A DNA stretch of 64,000 bases, from positions 67,899,044-67,963,043 of the forward strand of contig NC_088780.1 in the NCBI RefSeq assembly GCF_958450345.1, in the 5' to 3' direction. A model generated the notes under the pieces. It searched no databases and was not told the DNA's origin. It worked only from the letters and a program-made list of their open reading frames with translations. Position 1 is the stretch's first letter, and the number at the start of each line of letters is the position of its first letter. Source of the stretch: Calliphora vicina. Its lineage: Eukaryota > Arthropoda > Insecta > Diptera > Calliphoridae. Shown here one piece after another: positions 40,592 through 52,552 of this stretch. The translations under genes were made by a program, and so were the position numbers.

Positions 40592-43500
40592 CTAGCTGAC
40601 CCGGTGCGCTTCGCCACCCCAATTAGAAGAAAAAAATAGTACTATCAAGTCTCACTTTGTGAATCTAATTGAAAATTTCTAATTTCATATTTCTGGGTCC
40701 ATTATTATAGAAAATGCTAAATGTGTTCCTAATTTTAAATTTTTAGGTTTATTATTATAAAATATTCGAAAAGTACCATTGCAATAAGGAAATAGTACCA
40801 TTGATTATCACTTTTAAATTCGCATTCACAAGTTTGAATTTTTGTATATCATTTCCTATATTATCAACTAATTTTGTTTCTATAATACTTAAGATTTAAT
40901 AAATTATCACAAAACCGAAACCGATCGATTTTTTGGAAAGTCTAGGTCCATTATGTTATAGAAAATTCAAAAAGTACCATTAGAATATAGAAAAAGTACC
41001 AAAAAGCACCCACTTGTAGTTGCTCACCCACTCGGGTCCGTATAACCTTTATTTAATGTTTCTAGGTTCATTGGTGAAGAAATTACAAAAAGTACCATTT
41101 GAATAAAGAATAAGTACCAAAAATTCTCCCCCTAGACTTCTCACTCACTTAGGACCATATATGTTTAATTTCGTGTTTCTAAGTCCATTGTTATAGAAAA
41201 TTCAAAAAAGTACCATTATAATATAGAAAAAGTACTAAAAAGTATACACTTGTGGTTTTCCAGTCACTCGGGTTCATATAAGCTTTATTTCATGATTCTA
41301 GGTTCATTGGTGAAGAAATTACAAAAAGTACCATTCGAATAAAGAAAAAGTACCAAAAAGTCTCCCCTTAGAATTCTCACTCACTTAGGACCATATATGT
41401 TTAATTTCATATTTATAAGTCCATTGTTATAGACAATTCAAAAAAGTACCATTAGAATATAGAAAAAGTACCAAAAAGCAGCCACTTGCGGATTCCCACT
41501 CACTCTGGTCCATATAACCTTTATTTTATATTTCAAGGTTCATTGGTGAAGAAATTACAAAAAGTACCATTCGAATAAAGAAAAAGTACCAAAAAGTCTC
41601 CCCTAGAATTCTAACTCACTTAGGACCATGTATGCTTAATTTCATGTTTTTAAGTCCATTGCTATAGAAAATTAAAAAAAAGTACCATTAGAATAAACAA
41701 AAGGTACCATGAGGTATCCGCTTGAATTTTCAATCACTTAGGACCATATACGCTTAATTTCATATTTAGGTCCATTATATTATAGAAAATTCAAAAAGTA
41801 CCATTAGAATATAGAAAAAGTACCAAAAAGCACCCACTTGTAGTTTCCCACTCACTCGGTTCCATATAAGCTTTATTTCATGTTTCTAGGTTCATTGGTG
41901 AAGAAATTACAAAAAGTACCAATCGTATAAAGAAAAAGTACCACAAAGTCTCCCCATAGAATTCTCACTTACTTAGGACCATATATGCTTAATTTCATGT
42001 TTCTAAGTTCATTGTTATAGAAAATTCAAAAAAGTACTATTATAATAAACAAAAAGTACCAAAAAGTCTCCCCCTAGAATTCTCAGTCACTTAGGATTAT
42101 ATATGCTTAACTTCATATTTCTATGTCCATTATTACAGAAAATTCAAAAAGTACCATTCGAATATAGAAAAAGTACCAAAAAGCAGTCACTTGTAGATTC
42201 CCACTCACTCCGGTCTTAATTTCATGTTTTTAGGTTCATTGGTGAAGAAATTACAAAAAGTACCATTCGAATAAAGAAAAAGTACCAAAAAGTCTCCCCC
42301 TAGAATTCTCACTCACTTAGGACCATATATGCTTAATTTCATGTCTCTAAGTCCATTGTTATAGAAAATTCAAAAAAGTACCATTAGAATATAGAAAAAG
42401 GACCAAAAAGCCCACACTTGTGGTTTCCCACTCACTCGGTTCCATATAAGCTTTATTTCATGTTTCTAGGTTCATTGGTGAAGAAATTACAAAAAGTACC
42501 ATTCCAATAAAGAAAAAGTACCAAAAAGTCTCCCGCTAGAATTCTCACTCACTTAGGACCATATATGTTTAATTTCATGTTTCTAAGTCCATTATTATAG
42601 AAATTTCAAAAAAGTACCATTAGATGAACAAAAAAGTACCTATAGTTCAGTTCACACATTTTGGTACCTAAATATTATCCCCTATTCCTAACACTAACTT
42701 CACTCAAATACATATCAGCTAACTTTAATGTCGATAACTGAAATAATTTTAAATTTTAAAAAAGTACCATTAGGAGAAAAGTACCAATTTCCCTTTTCTT
42801 ACTTGAACACCCCTCAAGTTTGAAATTTAAAAATATTCCATTTTGCCAAAATTGTTTATGCTATAGGCATGTATCAAAATATTAAAATCTGTGTTAATGT
42901 GCCCAAGAATAAATATGTTTTAAAAAAAGTACCAAACTGTTTACCCGGATTTGGCCCAATATACACCTTGGTACTCGAGTTCCAAATAACACGCTGTTAG
43001 TTAATTTTTGTATGAATCCAGGAACCAACTTTAAAAAAAATTATCAAAATTGGCTTAATAATTTCAAATATAATGTATTTTCCCGATTTTATCCCCTTTT
43101 TGGTACCTTTTTTATCCCCATTGAGGTGGTACAATTTCATTCAAATAAATTTCTATATCGTGGTGGGAGATCATAATAAAATATTCGTATGTCTATGTCA
43201 AATTATAGAAAAACATATTTTATGAAAAAGTACCAAAAATTAACACAATTTTTATCCCTTAAAAGTTCGAATTTCCAAAAAGTACCAAACTTATATTTTT
43301 TATTTTTTGTTAATTAAAGAATACGATTTAAAATTTGTTTCTATGTTTATTGGTTTAAAAGATACATAGGGTGCAAAAAAAGTACCAAAATACAGTTTTT
43401 ACCCGTTTTCTCCCCTAAAAGTTTCGAATTTCCAAAAAGTACGAAACACCTGTCAGCTTATTTTTTAAATGGAGTAACATGCTATTTTAAGTTTTTTTGT

Positions 43501-43725
43501 ATCTTTATTAGTTTTGAAGATATAAGGTTACCGAATTTACCCGTTTTTACCCTTTTTTTACCCCCTAAACGTTCGAATTTCCAAAAATCCCTTCTTATCG
43601 GATCGTTTTGGGGAGGGAGGAACCCACAGTTAAAATTTCGTGATTCTAGCTTCAGCCGTTTGGGCTGTGCGATGATGAATCAGTCAGTCAGTCAGTCAGT
43701 AACGTTACTCTTTTATATATATAGA
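40592..43725 (-). mobile_element. Helitron-type element carrying a tandem array
   Basis: Read on the minus strand it starts A|TCTATATATATAAAAG at 43725 and ends GCGCACCGGGTCAGCTAG|T at 40592: TC start, CTAG end and A/T target without TSD, as in Helitrons. CAGT is repeated five times just inside the 5' end. No Rep-helicase is visible; most of the 3' two thirds is tandem repeat. Confidence 0.72.
40640..42640. repeat. Tandem array of about 117-bp monomers in dimers, inside the Helitron
   Basis: Each monomer has AAAAAGTACCATT(A/C)GAAT, AAAGAAAAAGTACCAAAAAG and CTCACTCACT-type blocks. Two monomer types alternate: one with TTCATTGGTGAAGAAATTAC, the other with TCCATTGTTATAGAAAATTC. The first type recurs at about 235-bp spacing, sometimes 350 bp where an extra monomer is present. 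About 17 monomers. Confidence 0.8.
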
Positions 43726-44884
43726 TAAAAGGAAAAAATATTATTTTTAAAAAGTATAAAAGAAAAATAACTGAAACAATTTTCAGGGTATAGAATTTAC
43801 TTTTCCTGTGGCATGTAGAAACGCATGATACTTGTCATTGTGAATATTACTAATTGATTGTTATTTTTTATATGTTAGTTTTATTTTTTATCTCTATTTT
43901 CATTGTTAATTGTTTGTGCACTTTGATAATGGATCTAGTGAAAATTTTTTTTATGTTTTGATTTGTTTATTTTTTTATATAAAAACAATATCAGAGTACA
44001 AAAATAGAAAACAAATGTATAAGCCTTAAGATTTTTCTTTTATGTTTAATAAAATAAATTTTATTATAAAATTTATATAAAGATTAGATAAAATGAGGGC
44101 TTAAATTTATTTATTTAAGGGGTAGGAAAAAGAAAAGGTAAGTGGTGAACTGCGAGCGGTGTTATGGGGTTACAGTAAAATTTCAGGATATCAGTAACCA
44201 TGTTTGGGAAGGGCGGCTGAAGTAACATCTACCTCCTATTGTATTGATGTCTTAGTGTAGTGCAGTCATGTTAGTTTCTGTTTGTTTTTTTTTTTATTTA
44301 TATTTTATTGGTACAGTCTAAAGACCTGCACATGCAGCATTGTTTAACATGAAGACAATTGCCACATGATGCTTTTGTCATGTCATGTTATGTTCTTTTA
44401 CCTACTTAACAGCAACACGCAAAGGCAATGTATATCAAAACAAAAAACAAATTCAGCATCATTTTAACAACATCATAACACACACAACATTAAAAAAATT
44501 AACAGATGCATGGATGACATGGAAAATAATTTCAAGTCATTTAAATCATGTATGAGGCATTGTTTGTATGAGATGATTTCAATTCATTTGTGGTATTTAT
44601 TGTGTGCAATAAGAAAAAATTGACTATAAAAATACAACTGGAATTTATATTTATATTATATAGAGGTCAAAATAAAAATACGAAAGTACATCAATGGGTT
44701 TTTCAATGTTGTTTAGAAAAATTTTACAATATTTAGTAATATTACCTGTTATATTATTACTTAAAAAGGAATACGTTGAATATAAGCCATAAAACGCCAA
44801 AAATTTTCATGGAATTTAATGTTTTTCACATATATATTTTAAATACTACCTGACTTAGGTACAACCGCTCGAATGTTATTAACG
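43726..44884. other. AT-rich spacer before the macrosatellite
   Basis: One less AT-rich patch at 44136-44275 (AACTGCGAGCGGTGTTATGG, GGGAAGGGCGGCTGAAGTAA) and CATGTCATGTTATG-type repeats near 44380. No gene or element boundary supported. Confidence 0.4.
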
Positions 44885-45259
44885 GGGCATTTAATAATTA
44901 CATTGCTAAATAAAATAAAACTCCACGAACAAAGCCAATTGGCCTATTAGACGGTGTTTAATTAAAGAAAATTAAATTAATGTATACATCCTTAACGGTG
45001 AAGTTTATAATATATTTAATGATATTAAAGACAAACGTGTTTATTATTATACGCGTTGTAAAAACGTGTTTAAATTTAATGAAGTGTCTCTGAATCATTC
45101 GCGGCATAATTGCTACAAAAATATAAATCTACGAAAATGTTCCAATGGAACAAATGCATCTGTCCAACGATTTGAAGAAAAAGTGTAGGGCATTTATTGC
45201 GTAACTTCACAGAAATTTTTTTCCTATTTTTTGTTTTCAAATAAAATCTAGGAGGCTTG

Positions 45260-45987
45260 AACAAAATTATTTAAATTTTCTGGTATATTTTTATGTTGTT
45301 CAAAAATGTTTGAAATTTTTCTTGGAAAATATTTATTTTTTTTATGATTTTCAGCTATATAATGAGAAAATATGGGCTAAATTTACTGCATTTTTAATAC
45401 ATTTAGAAATATTGGCCAATATTTTTTTTACTTTTCTACTTCTACTTTTATAATTTTTACATTTCTACTTTTTACATTTTTACTTTTATAATTTTTTACA
45501 TTTCTACTTTTATAATTTTTTACTTTTTTACATTTCTACTTTTATAATTTTTTTGCTTTTCTACTTTTTATAATTTTTACTTTTCTACTTTTATAATTTT
45601 TACTTTTTTATTTTCTACTTTTCTACTTTTTTACATTTCTACTTTTATAATTTTTTGCTTTTTACTTTTCTACTTTTATAATTTTTACTTTTTTCTTTTC
45701 TACTTTTTTACATTTCTACTTTTTACTTTTTTACATTTCTATTTTTATAATTTTTTGCTTTTCTACTATTTTTTACTTTTCTACTTCTACTTTTTACATT
45801 TTTACTTTTATAATTTTTTGAACAAAATTATTTAAATTTTCTGGTATATTTTTATGTTGTTCAAAAATGTTTGAAATTTTTCTTGGAAAATATTTAATTT
45901 TTTTATGATTTTCAGCTATATAATGAGAAAATATGGGCTAAATTTACTGCATTTTTTAATACATTTAGAAATATTGGCCAATATTGG
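45260..45987. repeat. CTACTTTTATAATTTTT minisatellite flanked by 165-bp direct repeats (unit 1 example)
   Basis: Both flanks begin GAACAAAATTATTTAAATTT and end AAATATTGGCCAATATT. Between them is a pyrimidine-biased array of TTTTTAC and CTACTTTTATAA variants of about 400 bp. Present in all five units. Confidence 0.85.
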
Positions 45988-47228
45988 GATATTATACAAA
46001 AATATTTGAACTACATAATGCAATTTATTATAAAATAGCAACAAATTTGTGTAAAAAAAGCTAAAATTTCCTTCATGTACAATTTTATAATATTTATGAA
46101 CATGTTCTTATTCTGAATGAAAAAAGTTTGGAAAAAATTCTTGTTCGATTAATAATATTTATTAAAAAATTCATTCCAATTATGAATTTCTTTTTCCTGT
46201 GTTACACTTTATTATTTATATTTTTTAAAAATCCTTATATTATTTGTTCTAAATATTTAAAAAAAAAAAATATAATGCTAAATAATAATAGTTCTCAGAT
46301 TTTCACAGTTCAGCAGTTGTGTACAATTTCATTCTGCTATGCAATTTTATTCTGCCTAACAATGCGACACTTGTTAACATGAATTCAATTCAAGCTACCA
46401 CACATAACAACAGCATCATCAATAGTTATAGACATGACATGGCACAACACGGTTTTCGCGGCGCGATGACATGGTACAACATGGTTTTTGCGGCGCGATG
46501 ACATTGAACAACATGATGTGCGCGTCGACACAACAAAACAAAGCATCAAATTTTGAAGTAAGACATTTTTCTACAAAATGTTGTCTTGTGCAGGCCTTTA
46601 GTACAGTCCTGAGGCTAGAGTGAAGGGAGGGACCACTTCTGGGTGAGTCATGCTGAAAGCTAGTCGGCCATGGTTCAGTCTAATGCTCCCAAAGGACACG
46701 TAACAAACTATATATTTTTTACAAGAAATGGTAAAAAGTTGAAAATAGTCGGAAAGTCGAAAATAGTGTAAAAAAGTCGATTTAACTAAAAAGTCGAAAG
46801 TTCGAAAAGTCGACTTTTTAAAAAACGAAAAAAGTCGAAAGTTCGAAAAGTCGACTTTTTAAAAACGGAAAAAGTCGAAAGGTCGACATTTTGTTTCAGC
46901 TATAGAACCCTAATGCATACGTATTTGTGTAACTCTACCTTAGTTCACGTTTTCGAGGGTTTACTGTATAATTCTATATATAAATGTGGTGTTCATTTCA
47001 TGTAAATTAAAGCGTACCACCCTACAAGCAAAAAAAATGCTCCGTAAACCTTCTAGTAAGTATTTTTGCAAGGTAGTTATCAAAAAAATTACATTTTTTT
47101 TCCGAACGTAGGGTAACTTGATAAATTTTATTTTTTAAATAATACTTTGACTTATTACCAACAATTAGAGAGCAGGAAAAAAATTTTCACTCAATCACAT
47201 CAATTTTGTTTTACAAATTAAAAATAAA

Positions 47229-47958
47229 CAAGTAAGAGAGCTATATTCGGCTGTGCCGAATCTTATATAACCTTCACCAAATTATACTTAAAAATATTTT
47301 TTTTTTAAATATTTTTATTTAAACAAAATCAAAATTTTTTAATGTTTTTAAATTTTTTTTTTCCAAATTGTTTTTTAATTTTTTTTAAAAAGTTTTTTCA
47401 AATTTTTTTTTTTTAAATTTCTTTAATTAATTTTTTTGGAAAAAGAATTTATGACAAAAAAAAATTTTTGATGAAAAAAAAATTCCGGTTAAAAAATATT
47501 TTTTTCCGATTTTGACCCATTGTATGTCCGACTTACTATGGTCTTATATACGTCGTTGCAAAGGTTTTTGAAATATCTATCATTAGATATCCATATTGTC
47601 TATATTAATGACTTAGTAATCCAGATATAGGTCAAAAATAGATCAAAAATCGAGGTTGTCCTAGTTTTTTCCTTATATCTCAGCCATTTGTGGACCGATT
47701 TTCTCGATTTTAAATAGCGACCGAGCCGGAAGATATTGTCGGAGATATTTATGTATGAATCGTGTATGTAAGTTATTTGGGGGCTTCGGAAAGTTGATTT
47801 CAACACAAAGACGGACAGACGGACATGGCTATATCGATTCCTCTATCTATAAAGATCCAGAATATATATACTTTATGGGGTCGCAAATGAAAAATGTGGA
47901 AATTACAAACGGAATGACAAACTTATATATACCCTTGCCACTCATGGTTAAGGGTATA
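47229..47958 (+). repeat. Dispersed repeat family R, complete copy within macrosatellite unit 1
   Basis: Longer than the copy at 36729 because of A/T-run expansion. Ends CAAGTAAGAGAGC and GGTTAAGGGTATA; the 3' inverted segment has mutated GGTGAAG to GGTTAAG and the 5' partner TATACCC to TATAACC, in all units. The change therefore predates amplification. Confidence 0.85.
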
Positions 47959-48717
47959 AAAATAGTCCTTACATATCACTTTCTTAAAATTTAATAGTAA
48001 GTAGAAATTTATATTCAGATTTTGCTTTTACGTATTATACTTACCTTCAGCTGTAGAGTCTTGGGTTCTATCTTGAAAAAAGTCGAAATCGACTTTTTGG
48101 TCGGAAAAAAGTCAAACAATCGATTATGTTATCTCAAAAGTCGAATAGTCAAAAATAGTCTATAAAAGTCGAAAATAGTCGAATAGTCGTTAAAAGTCGA
48201 CTTTTTAGATTGTTAAAAAAAATATTGCACTTGCATTTTTTGTAGTGTATGCTAATATATGTAAATAATAAATAAATGTTTATAAAATAAAGTATTTTTC
48301 TACACAAAATTCTTACAACATTCTTCTAACTATTATCGCCTTGATAAATTTCATTTTTATTGCTAAACATTACAAAAGGCGCATCAATAAATGTAGAAAC
48401 CATTTATTTTTTACAAGAAATGGTAAAAAGTTGAAAAAAGTCGAAAATAGTCGGAAAGTCGAAAATTGTCGAAAAAAGTCGAAAAGTCGAACAAAATCGA
48501 TTAACTAAAACGTCGGAATTCGAAAAGTCGACTCTTCATAAACTACCAAAAGTCGAAAGTACGAAAAGTCGACTCTTCATAAACTACCAAAAGTCGAAAG
48601 TACGAAAAGTCGACTTTTTAAAAAACGGAAAAAGTCGAAAGGTCGAAAAGTCGACTTTCTGTATTGTATGGGAGAAAATTTTCATTCGAAACATTTATAA
48701 ACTTCCTGTTAAACACA

Positions 48718-51700
48718 GGGCATTTAATAATTACATTGCTAAATAAAATAAAACTCCACGAACAAAGCCAATTGGCCTATTAGACGGTGTTTAATTAAAG
48801 AAAATTAAATTAATGTATACATCCTTAACGGTGAAGTTTATAATATATTTAATGATATTAAAGACAAACGTGTTTATTATTATACGCGTTGTAAAAACGT
48901 GTTTAAATTTAATGAAGTGTCTCTGAATCATTCGCGGCATAATTGCTACAAAAATATAAATCTACGAAAATGTTCCAATGGAACAAATGCATCTGTCCAA
49001 CGATTTGAAGAAAAAGTGTAGGGCATTTATTGCGTAACTTCACAGAAATTTTTTTCCTATTTTTTGTTTTCAAATAAAATCTAGGAGGCTTGAACAAAAT
49101 TATTTAAATTTTCTGGTATATTTTTATGTTGTTCAAAAATGTTTGAAATTTTTCTTGGAAAATATTTAATTTTTTTATGATTTTCAGCTATATAATGAGA
49201 AAATATGGGCTAAATTTACTGCATTTTTAATACATTTAGAAATATTGGCCAATATTTTTTTTACTTTTCTACTTCTACTTTTATAATTTTTACATTTCTA
49301 CTTTTTACATTTTTACTTTTATAATTTTTTACATTTCTACTTTTATAATTTTTTACTTTTTTACATTTCTACTTTTATAATTTTTTTGCTTTTCTACTTT
49401 TTATAATTTTTACTTTTCTACTTTTATAATTTTTACTTTTTTATTTTCTACTTTTCTACTTTTTTACATTTCTACTTTTATAATTTTTTGCTTTTTACTT
49501 TTCTACTTTTATAATTTTTACTTTTTTCTTTTCTACTTTTTTACATTTCTACTTTTTACTTTTTTACATTTCTATTTTTATAATTTTTTGCTTTTCTACT
49601 ATTTTTTACTTTTCTACTTCTACTTTTTACATTTTTACTTTTATAATTTTTTGAACAAAATTATTTAAATTTTCTGGTATATTTTTATGTTGTTCAAAAA
49701 TGTTTGAAATTTTTCTTGGAAAATATTTAATTTTTTTATGATTTTCATCTATATAATGAGAAAATATGGGCTAAATTTACTGCATTTTTTAATACATTTA
49801 GAAATATTGGCCAATATTGGGATATTATACAAAAATATTTGAACTACATAATGCAATTTATTATAAAATAGCAACAAATTTGTGTAAAAAAAGCTAAAAT
49901 TTCCTTCATGTACAATTTTATAATATTTATGAACATGTTCTTATTCTGAATGAAAAAAGTTTGGAAAAAATTCTTGTTCGATTAATAATATTTATTAAAA
50001 AATTCATTCCAATTATGAATTTCTTTTTCCTGTGTTACACTTTATTATTTATATTTTTTAAAAATCCTTATATTATTTGTTCTAAATATTTAAAAAAAAA
50101 AAAATATAATGCTAAATAATAATAGTTCTCAGATTTTCACAGTTCAGCAGTTGTGTACAATTTCATTCTGCTATGCAATTTTATTCTGCCTAACAATGCG
50201 ACACTTGTTAACATGAATTCAATTCAAGCTACCACACATAACAACAGCATCATCAATAGTTATAGACATGACATGGCACAACACGGTTTTCGCGGCGCGA
50301 TGACATGGTACAACATGGTTTTTGCGGCGCGATGACATTGAACAACATGATGTGCGCGTCGACACAACAAAACAAAGCATCAAATTTTGAAGTAAGACAT
50401 TTTTCTACAAAATGTTGTCTTGTGCAGGCCTTTAGTACAGTCCTGAGGCTAGAGTGAAGGGAGGGACCACTTCTGGGTGAGTCATGCTGAAAGCTAGTCG
50501 GCCATGGTTCAGTCTAATGCTCCCAAAGGACACGTAACAAACTATATATTTTTTACAAGAAATGGTAAAAAGTTGAAAATAGTCGGAAAGTCGAAAATAG
50601 TGTAAAAAAGTCGATTTAACTAAAAAGTCGAAAGTTCGAAAAGTCGACTTTTTAAAAAACGAAAAAAGTCGAAAGTTCGAAAAGTCGACTTTTTAAAAAC
50701 GGAAAAAGTCGAAAGGTCGACTTTTTGTTTCAGCTATAGAACCCTAATGCATACGTATTTGTGTAACTCTACCTTAGTTCACGTTTTCGAGGGTTTACTG
50801 TATAATTCTATATATAAATGTGGTGTTCATTTCATGTAAATTAAAGCGTACCACCCTACAAGCAAAAAAAATGCTCCGTAAACCTTCTAGTAAGTATTTT
50901 TGCAAGGTAGTTATCAAAAAAATTACATTTTTTTTCCGAACGTAGGGTAACTTGATAAATTTTATTTTTTAAATAATACTTTGACTTATTACCAACAATT
51001 AGAGAGCAGGAAAAAAATTTTCACTCAATCACATCAATTTTGTTTTACAAATTAAAAATAAACAAGTAAGAGAGCTATATTCGGCTGTGCCGAATCTTAT
51101 ATAACCTTCACCAAATTATACTTAAAAATATTTTTTTTTTTAAATATTTTTATTTAAACAAAATCAAAATTTTTTAATGTTTTTAAATTTTTTTTTTCCA
51201 AATTGTTTTTTAATTTTTTTTAAAAAGTTTTTTCAAATTTTTTTTTTTTAAATTTCTTTAATTAATTTTTTTGGAAAAAGAATTTATGACAAAAAAAAAT
51301 TTTTGATGAAAAAAAAATTCCGGTTAAAAAATATTTTTTTCCGATTTTGACCCATTGTATGTCCGACTTACTATGGTCTTATATACGTCGTTGCAAAGGT
51401 TTTTGAAATATCTATCATTAGATATCCATATTGTCTATATTAATGACTTAGTAATCCAGATATAGGTCAAAAATAGATCAAAAATCGAGGTTGTCCTAGT
51501 TTTTTCCTTATATCTCAGCCATTTGTGGACCGATTTTCTCGATTTTAAATAGCGACCGAGCCGGAAGATATTGTCGGAGATATTTATGTATGAATCGTGT
51601 ATGTAAGTTATTTGGGGGCTTCGGAAAGTTGATTTCAACACAAAGACGGACAGACGGACATGGCTATATCGATTCCTCTATCTATAAAGATCCAGAATAT

Positions 51701-52552
51701 ATATACTTTATGGGGTCGCAAATGAAAAATGTGGAAATTACAAACGGAATGACAAACTTATATATACCCTTGCCACTCATGGTTAAGGGTATAAAAATAG
51801 TCCTTACATATCACTTTCTTAAAATTTAATAGTAAGTAGAAATTTATATTCAGATTTTGCTTTTACGTATTATACTTTCCTTCAGCTGTAGAGTCTTGGG
51901 TTCTATCTTGAAAAAAGTCGAAATCGACTTTTTGGTCGGAAAAAAGTCAAACAATCGATTATGTTATCTCAAAAGTCGAATAGTCAAAAATAGTCTATAA
52001 AAGTCGAAAATAGTCGAATAGTCGTTAAAAGTCGACTTTTTAGATTGTTAAAAAAAATATTGCACTTGCATTTTTTGTAGTGTATGCTAATATATGTAAA
52101 TAATAAATAAATGTTTATAAAATAAAGTATTTTTCTACACAAAATTCTTACAACATTCTTCTAACTATTATCGCCTTGATAAATTTCATTTTTATTGCTA
52201 AACATTACAAAAGGCGCATCAATAAATGTAGAAACCATTTATTTTTTACAAGAAATGGTAAAAAGTTGAAAAAAGTCGAAAATAGTCGGAAAGTCGAAAA
52301 TTGTCGAAAAAAGTCGAAAAGTCGAACAAAATCGATTAACTAAAACGTCGGAATTCGAAAAGTCGACTCTTCATAAACTACCAAAAGTCGAAAGTACGAA
52401 AAGTCGACTCTTCATAAACTACCAAAAGTCGAAAGTACGAAAAGTCGACTTTTTAAAAAACGGAAAAAGTCGAAAGGTCGAAAAGTCGACTTTCTGTATT
52501 GTATGGGAGAAAATTTTCATTCGAAACATTTATAAACTTCCTGTTAAACACA
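48718..52552. repeat. Macrosatellite unit 2
   Basis: Same order as unit 1. Differs by single bases such as CATCTATATAATG for CAGCTATATAATG near 49748, and by A-run length near 50093-50104, which breaks the small ORF seen in unit 1. Family R at 51063-51793. Confidence 0.92.

Larger units (their letters stand above)
44885..48717. repeat. Macrosatellite unit 1
   Basis: Order inside the unit: start block; 165-bp repeat (45260-45427); TTTTTACTTTTCTACTTTTA-type minisatellite (45421-45820); second 165-bp repeat (45822-45987); ACGGTTTTCGCGGCGCGATG repeats (46440-46520); GC-richer block (46590-46700); AGTCGAAA block (46730-46890); family R (47229-47958); second AGTCGAAA block (48075-48215 and 48420-48660). 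Confidence 0.92.

Noticed and set aside
40640..42640. Regularly spaced repeats resembling a CRISPR array
   Set aside because: Eukaryotic context; repeats are contiguous diverged monomers without unique spacers.
45076..45264. 62-codon minus-strand ORF recurring in all units
   Set aside because: Same reason: copied with the unit, with no domain or initiation context.
46128..46382. 84-codon ORF recurring in macrosatellite units
   Set aside because: Lys/Phe/Ile-rich, A/T-driven, broken in units 2 and 4 by A-run length changes, no recognisable domain; recurrence only reflects the array.
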